Shown here: positions 57,420-64,000 of the stretch, in pieces
How positions within the stretch are numbered: the first letter of the stretch is position 1
Layout of the letters: every line of letters starts with the position of its first letter
Assembly (NCBI GenBank): GCA_024236215.1
Contig: JACKKX010000004.1
Coordinates: 1-64,000 of the forward strand
From: Novosphingobium sp.
Lineage (GTDB): Bacteria; Pseudomonadota; Alphaproteobacteria; Sphingomonadales; Sphingomonadaceae
Reading direction: 5' to 3'
Length of the DNA stretch: 64,000 nucleotides
Translations under genes and position numbers: made by a program
Notes under the pieces: generated by a model
Databases searched by the model: none
The model's input: the letters and a program-made list of their open reading frames with translations, nothing else
Told to the model about the DNA's origin: nothing

Positions 57420-58928
57420 CTACATCATTTTCGGCGCAGCACAGTGCGCGGCAACGAAATCGGCATGGGTCTGCATCTGTCCCACACAGGTGCGGATCAC
57501 CCCCGAAATCCCGTTGAGGTGCTTCATCACCGCTTCGTCGCTCTTGGCATCGACCCGGGGATCGTAGCCGCGCGGGATCATCCCCTGGCCGATGAACACC
57601 TGGATCCAGCTTTCGTGCGAAAACAGCCCGTGGTTTTCCTTGAAAACGCGGCCATTGGCCATCCACAGGTCGATCTTGTGCTGGAGCGGCTCGGGCACTT
57701 CCATGGTCCGGCAATAGTTCCAGAACGGCGTATCGTCGCGCTCGGTCGCCTTGTAGTGAAGGATGATGAAATCGCGGATCCGCTCGTATTCGAAGTCGGT
57801 CTGGCGGTTGAACTCATCGATGTTTCCTGCATCGAATTCGAGGTCGGGAAACAGCCGGATCAGGCGGATGAGCCCCGACTGGACGAGGTGCAAACTGGTC
57901 GATTCGAGCGGTTCGAGGAAGCCCCCGGCCAGCCCCACCGCGACGCAGTTCTTGTTCCACAGCTTGGTGCGCTTGCCGGCCTTGAAACGCACCTGCAGCG
58001 GATCGGCCATCGTCTCGCCATCGAGGTTGCCGAGCAGGATCGACGCGGCCTCGTCATCGGAGATGAAATCCTTGGCATAGACGTGGCCGTTGCCGGTGCG
58101 GTGCTGCAAGGGAATGCGCCACTGCCAGCCCGATCCGTGCGCGATCGAGCGGGTGTAGGGGGTGAAGTTCTCCGAGCGGGTGCAGGGCACCGCCAGCGCG
58201 CTGTCGCACGGCAGCCAGTGCGACCAGTCAACAAACCCGGTCTTGAGCGCGCCTTCGATCAGCAGCCCGCGGAAGCCCGAGCAATCGAGGAACAGATCGG
58301 CCTCGAGCACCTGCCCGTCGGCGAGCTGGACCGATTCGATGAACCCGTCCTCACCGCGCAGCTTGACGTCGACCACCTTGCCCTCGACCCGCCTGACCCC
58401 GCGTTCCTGCGCGTAGCCCGACAGGAACTTGGCAAACAGCGAGGCATCGAGGTGAAAGGCATAGGCGATATGGCCCAGCGGGCTGTTCGGCTTGTCGCGG
58501 TGCGAGCGGGTAAAACGGTTTTCGAGCGAAGCGGCCGTGTTGATCGAGAACGCATCGAAGGACTCGGTCAGCCCCATCTGCCGCGCCTTGAGCCAGAGCT
58601 GATGAGTTGCCAGCATCCCCAGGTTGTGCCCGATCACGCCAAAGCCGTGGATGTATTTGGCGCCGATCCGATCCCAGTTTTCGAACTGGATTCCCAGCTT
58701 GAAGCTGGCCTGGGTTAGGCGGATGAATTCGTCCTCATCAAGCTGGAGATGGTTGAGATATTTCTTGATCGGAGGGATAGTCGCTTCGCCAACCCCGATC
58801 GTGCCGATGTCCTGCGATTCGACCAGGGTGATCTCAAACAGACCCTCAAACACCTTCGCCAGCAGGGCCGCACTCATCCAGCCCGACGAGCCGCCGCCGA
58901 CGATCAGAATACGGCGCAAGGGTTTCAT
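57420..58928 (-). CDS. Tryptophan halogenase-family flavoprotein
   Basis: A 502-residue FADH2-dependent enzyme. GGGSSGW at 11-17 binds FAD; Lys77 in ASFKLGIQF matches the catalytic Lys79 region of PrnA, and WQWRIP is the second halogenase hallmark that blocks mono-oxygenation. HEPLESTSLHLVQ-like FLEPLESTSLHLVQ is also present. These motifs support flavin-dependent halogenation, yet members near sugar-use genes have no known halogenated product. Start ATG 58928 after GGAGGA. A 145-base promoter gap separates it from DUF6356. Convergent with the cupin gene. Confidence 0.87.
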   Translation of the reverse strand: MKPLRRILIVGGGSSGWMSAALLAKVFEGLFEITLVESQDIGTIGVGEATIPPIKKYLNHLQLDEDEFIRLTQASFKLGIQFENWDRIGAKYIHGFGVIGHNLGMLATHQLWLKARQMGLTESFDAFSINTAASLENRFTRSHRDKPNSPLGHIAYAFHLDASLFAKFLSGYAQERGVRRVEGKVVDVKLRGEDGFIESVQLADGQVLEADLFLDCSGFRGLLIEGALKTGFVDWSHWLPCDSALAVPCTRSENFTPYTRSIAHGSGWQWRIPLQHRTGNGHVYAKDFISDDEAASILLGNLDGETMADPLQVRFKAGKRTKLWNKNCVAVGLAGGFLEPLESTSLHLVQSGLIRLIRLFPDLEFDAGNIDEFNRQTDFEYERIRDFIILHYKATERDDTPFWNYCRTMEVPEPLQHKIDLWMANGRVFKENHGLFSHESWIQVFIGQGMIPRGYDPRVDAKSDEAVMKHLNGISGVIRTCVGQMQTHADFVAAHCAAPKMM

Positions 58929-59073
58929 TTCGTGTCCTCCACTGGCGGGGCCACGGCACGCAGGGCCACGCGCCGTTCAGCGCCAGCGACTACGTGCAAC
59001 CCCCTGCCTGGGGCCATATGTCAGGATCGGGCGTAGCGCAAATGGCTTTGCCGCCGCGGCGCAGTGCGACCGG

Positions 59074-59319
59074 TCAGATCACGAAATCGAGGATCGCGGG
59101 CATTGCCTTGCGCCGCCGGTTGGTGACCATGGTTGTGTGGAGCGTGGCGATCTGGCTCGATCCGGTCTTGACGAACAGGAACGGCAGCAAGCCGTGAATC
59201 AGACAGGCGATCCCGCCAAGGATCATCCGCACCCCAAAGCCCGAGGCCATTGCCAGATGCTCACCATAGCTTTCGCCCACGCTGGCGGGATGGTCGGTGA
59301 AAAGCTTGCTGATGGTCAT
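59074..59319 (-). CDS. DUF6356 family small membrane protein
   Basis: An 81-residue protein beginning ISKLFTDHPASVGESYGEHL, the marker of DUF6356 in sphingomonads, followed by one or two membrane segments (MASGFGVRMILGGIACLIHGLLPFLFV) and a short basic tail (TNRRRKAMPAI). Function unknown. ATG 59319 is preceded by GAGGGAG; the frame is open further upstream but the domain starts here. It is divergent from the Lrp/AsnC regulator with 103 A+T-rich bases between, which probably contain both promoters. Confidence 0.8.
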   Translation of the reverse strand: MTISKLFTDHPASVGESYGEHLAMASGFGVRMILGGIACLIHGLLPFLFVKTGSSQIATLHTTMVTNRRRKAMPAILDFVI

Positions 59320-59422
59320 GGCGTCACTCCCTCGTGCCGCAGGCAGTCTATTGGCAGCGAAGGGTGATTTCATCGCCTAATTTGTGGCCTTTTTATGATT
59401 TTGAGGTTATTTTATCCCAAGC

Positions 59423-59899
59423 ATGAGCAACGTACCGCAACTTGATTCGATCGATTGGGCCATCCTGCGCGAAGTGCAGGCCGATGCCTCCTTGCCGGTG
59501 CACGAAGTGGGCGAGCGGGTCGGACTTTCGCACAACGCCTGCTGGCGGCGCATTCGCCGGCTTGAAGACAGCGGGGTGATCGCGCGCCGCGTCGCGCTGG
59601 TCGATCCGGAGAAGCTTGGCCTGGCAACCACGGTGTTCGTGGCCATCCGCACCAACCGGCACGATCCGGGCTGGCTCGATGCCTTCAGGCGGGGGGTCGA
59701 AACGATCGAGGAGATTGTCGAGTGCCACCGCATGGCCGGCGACGTCGATTACCTGCTCAAGCTCGCGGTGCGCGACATCGCCCACTATGACCGGATCTAC
59801 CGCAAGCTGATCGCCGCCGTACCCGATCTGGCGGACGTCTCCTCGAGCTTTTCGATGGAACGGCTCAAGGCGACCACCGCCCTGCCCCGTCCGGCCTAG
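59423..59899 (+). CDS. Lrp/AsnC-family transcriptional regulator
   Basis: A 158-residue regulator. An N-terminal winged helix-turn-helix (IDWAILREVQADASLPVHEV to SHNACWRRIRRLEDSGVI) is followed by a ligand-binding RAM domain with VFVAIRTNRHDPGWLDAF and CHRMAGDVDYLLKLAVRDIAHYDRIY. These proteins form octamers that sense amino acids. It is divergent from DUF6356 and convergent with the GH97 gene (4-base overlap). The ATG at 59423 follows an A+T-rich stretch where its operator may lie. Confidence 0.9.
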   Translation: MSNVPQLDSIDWAILREVQADASLPVHEVGERVGLSHNACWRRIRRLEDSGVIARRVALVDPEKLGLATTVFVAIRTNRHDPGWLDAFRRGVETIEEIVECHRMAGDVDYLLKLAVRDIAHYDRIYRKLIAAVPDLADVSSSFSMERLKATTALPRPA

Positions 59900-61959
59900 C
59901 GTTTTTTCGCAGTCTTCACCGGCTCCAGCCTGATCGCGGCGCCCCCGCCCGGCGCGAGCCAGAGCGAGATCGTGTCGTCGCGGGTCACCTTGCGGGTCTC
60001 CCAGGCGATGCGGTGGCGCGCCTCGGTCTCATAGGTTGCGCCTTCGCCGTCGCGGGCGATGGTGGCGAGATAGGTCATCCCCGGCGCAAGGAAATCGAGT
60101 TTCAGCGTCACGGTGCGCGCATCGGCATCGTTGACCCCGCCGGCAAACCAGGTTTCGCTGGCCCGGTCCTTGCGCGCGAAGATCGCATAGCGGCCGACCT
60201 CCCCCGCGATCAGATGGCTTTCCGACCAGTCGGTGGGGATGGTGCCGATGAAATCGAGCTCGCGCGGGTGGGCCTCAAGGTTTTCGAGGAAATCCGCCGC
60301 CATCTGGATCGGCGAATAGATCGCGAGATAGAGGCCGAGCTGCTTGGCCAGGGTCGATGCCAGCGGCACGCCGTTCGACCCTTGAAGGCTCAAGACGCCG
60401 GGGGTGAAATCCATCGGCCCGGACAGCATCCGGGTATAGACCAGGTTTGCTTCATGGCCGGGCGGATTGTTGAACTTGCCCCAGGCATTGTATTCCATCC
60501 CGCGCGCGCCTTCGCGGTCGATCCAGTTGGGATAGGTGCGCCTGAGGCCGGTATCCTTGACCGGTTCGTGCGCATCGATCGAAATGTGATATTTGGCCGC
60601 CGTCTCAACCACCTTGAGGTGATGCTGCACCTGGCGCTGGCCATCGTGCCATTCCATCCGCACTTCGCCCGGCTTGTCTCCCGGGGCGATGATTCCGCCG
60701 GCATCGGCGACATAGCCGGTCTTGACCTTGGTTACGCCAAGCGAGGCATAGAATTTCATCGCATCGTCAAGCTGGGCTTCGTAATTGGCGATATTCCCGC
60801 CGGTTTCGTGGTGCCCGATCAGGGTTACACCCTGCTTGCGGGCATAGTCTGTCACCGCCTTGATATCGAAATCGGTCGTCGGCTGGGTAAAGCTGTAGTC
60901 GAACCCGGTCCCGAACCAGTCACCGTCCCAGCCCTTGTTCCATCCTTCGACCAGCACTCCGCTGAAGTGATGCTTGCGGGCGAAATCGATGTGCTGTTTG
61001 GCGCGTTCGGTCGTGGCACCGTGGTTCGGACCGGTGGCCCAGGTCCACTTGCCGCTGATCATCCCCCACCAGATCCCGATATAGCGCCCCGGCTTGACCC
61101 AGCTGACATCGCCCAGCTTGTTGGGCTCGTTGAGATTGAGTTCCAGATCGTTCTCGACGATCCCGGCAGCATCGTCGGCCAGGCGGATCGTGCGCCAAGG
61201 CGTGGCAAAGGGCAGATCGCGCACCACTTTCGCTCCCTGCGAGGAGGGGGCGAGCGTCGTGCGGAAAGTCAATCCGTCGGCGCGCTTGAGCCAGTAGCCC
61301 GCATAGTCGACCAGGGCGGCCTCATGGAACACCATGTGGGTTCCGTCTTCGAGCATCATGGTCAGCGGGGTATGCGCGGTGGAGATCGCATCGATCGGTG
61401 TGCGCGAATAGAGCTGTTCGTAGCGGTTGAATTCGCCGCCGGGAATCCACAGCGCGGTACCGTTGGTGGTGAGGCGAAACTCGGTCAGCTCTTCGGCGAT
61501 GTGCATCGTCTTGAAAGCGGGCTGCTCGGGCAGCTCATAGCGAAAGCCGATCCCATTATCGAACAGGCGGAAATGCACGCTGAGCAACCGCCCGCCGCGA
61601 TCGGCGTTCTGGCGGTAGCTGACGGTCAGCTCGTTATAGTGATCGCGCACATAGCGGCGCTCGCCCCAGGGCTGCTCCCAGGTGTCGTCACCGCTGCCCC
61701 GGCTTTCCCCGGTAACGGTGAAGCCGCGATCGAGCGGCAGCCCGTCGGTCAGCAGAAAGCCGAGCCGCGAAGGGGAAACCAGCAGCTTGCCCTTGCGGCT
61801 GAGCGTCCACACCGGGTGGCCTTCACCGTCAGCCCCAACCGTGACGGCGATCGCCCCGTCAGGCGACAGGACCGTGGCGGGCGGTGCACTGTTCTGGGCG
61901 AGCGCAGGGAAGGAAAACAACAACGCGCCAAGCACGCCGAGGATGCGGAACCGGTTCAT
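59896..61959 (-). CDS. GH97-family alpha-glycosidase
   Basis: A 687-residue secreted glycoside hydrolase. Sec signal (residues 1-21, ALAQ end), an N-terminal beta-sandwich (VWTLSRKGKLLVSPSRLGF), and a catalytic barrel with WWGMISGKWTWATGPNHGATTER, VEGWNKGWDGDWFG, KTGYVADAGGII and DAHEPVKDTGLRRTYPNW, the last resembling the Glu-bearing motif of inverting SusB-type alpha-glucosidases. It is therefore more likely an alpha-glucosidase than the retaining alpha-galactosidase subgroup (low certainty). Overlaps the regulator's 3' end by 4 bases; 5 bases after the GH13 stop, so one operon. Confidence 0.88.
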   Translation of the reverse strand: MNRFRILGVLGALLFSFPALAQNSAPPATVLSPDGAIAVTVGADGEGHPVWTLSRKGKLLVSPSRLGFLLTDGLPLDRGFTVTGESRGSGDDTWEQPWGERRYVRDHYNELTVSYRQNADRGGRLLSVHFRLFDNGIGFRYELPEQPAFKTMHIAEELTEFRLTTNGTALWIPGGEFNRYEQLYSRTPIDAISTAHTPLTMMLEDGTHMVFHEAALVDYAGYWLKRADGLTFRTTLAPSSQGAKVVRDLPFATPWRTIRLADDAAGIVENDLELNLNEPNKLGDVSWVKPGRYIGIWWGMISGKWTWATGPNHGATTERAKQHIDFARKHHFSGVLVEGWNKGWDGDWFGTGFDYSFTQPTTDFDIKAVTDYARKQGVTLIGHHETGGNIANYEAQLDDAMKFYASLGVTKVKTGYVADAGGIIAPGDKPGEVRMEWHDGQRQVQHHLKVVETAAKYHISIDAHEPVKDTGLRRTYPNWIDREGARGMEYNAWGKFNNPPGHEANLVYTRMLSGPMDFTPGVLSLQGSNGVPLASTLAKQLGLYLAIYSPIQMAADFLENLEAHPRELDFIGTIPTDWSESHLIAGEVGRYAIFARKDRASETWFAGGVNDADARTVTLKLDFLAPGMTYLATIARDGEGATYETEARHRIAWETRKVTRDDTISLWLAPGGGAAIRLEPVKTAKKR

Positions 61960-61964
61960 GGCAA

Positions 61965-63617
61965 TCAGATCTCCTCGCGCAGGATCAGCGCGGCAAAGGG
62001 CGGCAAGCGGCCGACCGAAGCGCCGTTGAGGGCAACGGCCTCATCGCCGGACCGCGCCGCAGCCTGCGGCCAAGGCGCGGACATGGCGGAGAGGTTGAAC
62101 AGGCAGGTCATCCGCTCGCCAGCCGCCTCGCGGCAGAAGGCAAGCACCGCATCGTCGGCGTGGAGCAGCGCAAAGCTTCCCTCGCGCAGCGCCGGGCTGC
62201 CTTGGCGCAGACCAAGCAGTCTGCGGGTCAGATTGAGCAGCGAGGCGGGATCGCCATCCTGCCGGTCGATCGCACGGGCAAGATTGTCCGCGCCCAGCGG
62301 CAGCCAGGGCTGTACCGCGCTGAAGCCGCCATGCTCGTCCTGCGCTGTCCAGGGCATCGGTGTGCGGGCGCCATCGCGCGACAGGGTCAGCGGCCAGTTG
62401 GCGATCGCCTCGGGATCCTGGAGCTGATCATAGGGAATATCGACCTGGGTCAGCCCCAGCTCTTCCCCCTGATAGAGAATGATATTGCCCCGCAGCGCGG
62501 CAAACAGCACCGCCTTCATCCGCGCGAAGGCCTCGTGGTCTTCAGGCCGGGACCAGCGCGAAAGCGCGCGGGGAGCATCGTGGTTCTCGAATGCCCAGCT
62601 TGGCCAGCCCACGCCTTGCCGATCGGGCCAGTCTGCCTGGGCCGCGGCGACGAGCTGCGGGGTCAGCGCCGCAGCATAGAGAAAATCGAAGCCATAGGCG
62701 CTGTTGAGCCGGGTTTCGCCCTGGGTATAGGACTGCATCTGGGCCAGTGCCCCGGTGCCGCCGACCTCGGCCATGGTGAACACCGCCCGATAGCTATCGG
62801 TCAGCTCGCGAATCCGCCCAAGGAAGGCCGGAATATCCGCGTGTCCCTGATTGTAGAGCCGTTGCTGGAAATCGAACGGGCGGGTGCGCGGGTTGCCATC
62901 CTCGGGCGCGGGCGGATTGTCCCGCAGCTGCGGGTCATGCATCGCGAAATTGAGCGCATCGAGCCTAAAGCCATCGACTCCGCGATCGAGCCAGAACTTC
63001 GCCACTTCAAGCAGCGCATCCTGCACGGCGCCATTGTGCACGTTGAGCTGCGGCTGGCTGGAGAGGAAATTGTGCAGATAGTACTGCCGCCGCCGCGCAT
63101 CCCAGGTCCAGGCCGGGCCGCCGAATACCGACTGCCAGTTGCTGGGCGGCGATCCGTCGGGCTTGGCATCGGCCCAGACGTACCAGTCGGCCTTGGGATT
63201 GGCCCGATCCTGTCGGCTCTCGGTGAACCAGGCGTGCTGATCGGAACTGTGGGCATAGACCTGATCGATCAGCACCTTGAGGCCAAGTTTGTGCGCCCGC
63301 GCGACCAGTGCGTCGAAATCGGCCAGATTGCCGAAGATCGGATCGACATCGCAATAGTCGGCCACGTCATAGCCGAAGTCTTTCATCGGCGAGGTGAAGA
63401 ACGGAGAAAGCCAGATCGCATCGACCCCAAGCGAGGCGATATAGTCCAGGCGTTCGGTTGCCCCGGCCAGATCCCCGATCCCGTCGGCATTGGAATCGCG
63501 GAAGCTGCGCGGATAGACTTGGTAAATCGCCGCTCCGCGCCACCAAGAGCTGGCGGTGCGACCGGCGGTCGCTTCAAGACGTGACATGCGGTTCATGAAA
63601 TCAGGCCGATCATTCAT
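61965..63617 (-). CDS. GH13-family alpha-glucosidase
   Basis: A 550-residue alpha-amylase-family hydrolase. AIYQVYPRSFRDSNADGIGDL is the first strand, GVDGFRLDALNF holds the nucleophilic Asp, FTMAEVGG the acid/base Glu and FENHDAPR the third Asp; a C-terminal beta domain ends the protein. Oligo-1,6-glucosidase/alpha-glucosidase is most likely (no signal peptide, so cytosolic or periplasmic without signal). I start at ATG 63617 because it overlaps the preceding stop as ATGA; ATG 63596 and 63587 would give shorter proteins with the same catalytic core. Co-transcribed with GH97. Confidence 0.88.
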   Translation of the reverse strand: MNDRPDFMNRMSRLEATAGRTASSWWRGAAIYQVYPRSFRDSNADGIGDLAGATERLDYIASLGVDAIWLSPFFTSPMKDFGYDVADYCDVDPIFGNLADFDALVARAHKLGLKVLIDQVYAHSSDQHAWFTESRQDRANPKADWYVWADAKPDGSPPSNWQSVFGGPAWTWDARRRQYYLHNFLSSQPQLNVHNGAVQDALLEVAKFWLDRGVDGFRLDALNFAMHDPQLRDNPPAPEDGNPRTRPFDFQQRLYNQGHADIPAFLGRIRELTDSYRAVFTMAEVGGTGALAQMQSYTQGETRLNSAYGFDFLYAAALTPQLVAAAQADWPDRQGVGWPSWAFENHDAPRALSRWSRPEDHEAFARMKAVLFAALRGNIILYQGEELGLTQVDIPYDQLQDPEAIANWPLTLSRDGARTPMPWTAQDEHGGFSAVQPWLPLGADNLARAIDRQDGDPASLLNLTRRLLGLRQGSPALREGSFALLHADDAVLAFCREAAGERMTCLFNLSAMSAPWPQAAARSGDEAVALNGASVGRLPPFAALILREEI

Positions 63618-64000
63618 TCCTTGGCGGCACAAACCGCAAAGCCCAGAGCAGGCAGGGTAATCGTGACAGTGCCCGGCGCGTCGGCCGTTAGAGGGCACTG
63701 GCCCGAGAGAGGTGCGAAGGCAAGACTGCCAGGTTCGATTGCGATCCGGGCGGTAATGGGCCGGTCGGCAGTGTTGAAGGCTGCAACCACCTCGCGCTGG
63801 CTCTCCGGATCGAACCGCGAGACGGCAAACAATCCCGGCTTGTCGGAAAATGCCCGGACCTTGGTCGAGCCGCCGCGCAGTGCCGGGGTTGTGCGGCGCA
63901 CCTCTGCCAGATCCGCGATCAGGCGGTAGAGCGGATGGCCAGGGTCGAAATTCGCCTCGGCGGTCGTCGCATTGGTACCGATCAGCGGCTGATCGTTGTA
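63614..64000 (-). CDS. Alpha-amylase-family glycosidase, C-terminal fragment
   Basis: The last 128 residues of a gene entering from beyond the window edge; the frame is open to base 64000. The start of the visible part has FDPGHPLYRLIADLAEVRRTTPALRGG, the helix that closes the GH13 barrel before the C-terminal beta domain, and the rest is a beta-sandwich (LFAVSRFDPESQREVVAAFN). It overlaps the downstream GH13 gene by ATGA. Together with GH97 and GH13 this suggests a maltodextrin or isomalto-oligosaccharide operon. Confidence 0.8.
   Translation of the reverse strand, partial: YNDQPLIGTNATTAEANFDPGHPLYRLIADLAEVRRTTPALRGGSTKVRAFSDKPGLFAVSRFDPESQREVVAAFNTADRPITARIAIEPGSLAFAPLSGQCPLTADAPGTVTITLPALGFAVCAAKE

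Noticed and set aside
60013-62427. An 804-codon open frame on the + strand opposite the GH97 and GH13 genes
   Set aside because: It is the antisense shadow of two well-supported glycosidases in GC-rich DNA; its translation is rich in Gly, Arg and His without any family motif.
1-64000. CRISPR arrays, insertion sequences, prophage genes, rRNA and metabolite riboswitches
   Set aside because: No direct-repeat/spacer pattern, transposase, integrase, phage structural gene, rRNA segment or known riboswitch core was seen.

Overview
The window is high-GC, densely packed alphaproteobacterial chromosome. Gene content points to the Sphingomonadales (Erythrobacteraceae/Sphingomonadaceae type): a DUF6356 protein, a DUF1674 protein, a JmjC-type cupin and tryptophan-halogenase-like flavoprotein next to GH97/GH13 glycosidases, a TorF-type porin and a C-terminal fatty-acyl-AMP ligase fragment. 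I see no insertion sequence, phage gene, CRISPR array or rRNA. One tRNA (Lys, TTT) is present. No stretch over 300 bases lacks a gene.

Layout. 1-7.4 kb is mixed housekeeping and accessory: end of an acyl-AMP ligase, a divergent crotonase, a secreted unknown, a TelA/XpaC-like pair, a DUF2721 protein, a TonB-family protein and a beta-CASP metallo-hydrolase. 7.5-27.6 kb is a 20-kb polyamine catabolic locus: GABA and beta-alanine type aminotransferases facing away from a porin; an operon of two gamma-glutamylpolyamine-synthetase-like ligases, a gamma-glutamylputrescine-oxidase-like flavoprotein and an unusual class III aminotransferase with ATGA-type overlaps; a LysR regulator; a complete Pot-type ABC importer; then aldehyde dehydrogenase, gamma-glutamyl-GABA hydrolase, putrescine aminotransferase and succinate-semialdehyde dehydrogenase. 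Together these can import putrescine and convert it to succinate by both the glutamylated and the direct transaminase routes. Three copies of a TCG-N7-CGA dyad sit in exactly the three regulatory gaps of this locus and are the likely LysR operators.

27.6-34.8 kb is a divergon: RND efflux pump plus lipoprotein adaptor on one side, sulfide:quinone oxidoreductase, a YgaP/DUF2892-like membrane protein and a TolC-type channel on the other, with an ArsR-style imperfect palindrome between them. 34.8-44.8 kb holds tRNA-Lys, folK, an N-carbamoylputrescine amidase, msrA, a penicillin-acylase-family enzyme, an rsmB-like methyltransferase, DUF1674, and a coupled Mrp / molybdenum-hydroxylase / ferrochelatase operon. 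44.9-52.6 kb is envelope quality control: hflK-hflC-degP, a PBP1-type synthase, msrB, and an NfeD/stomatin pair.

52.6-64 kb holds an unknown cytosolic protein, a dienelactone-hydrolase-family protein, a lipoprotein quinohemoprotein alcohol dehydrogenase with an Asp-x-Asp signature, and the start of a maltodextrin-type cluster (cupin, tryptophan-halogenase-like protein, DUF6356, Lrp/AsnC regulator, GH97, GH13, and a second glycosidase cut by the window edge).

Family assignments come from motifs and remembered family features; no database search was run.
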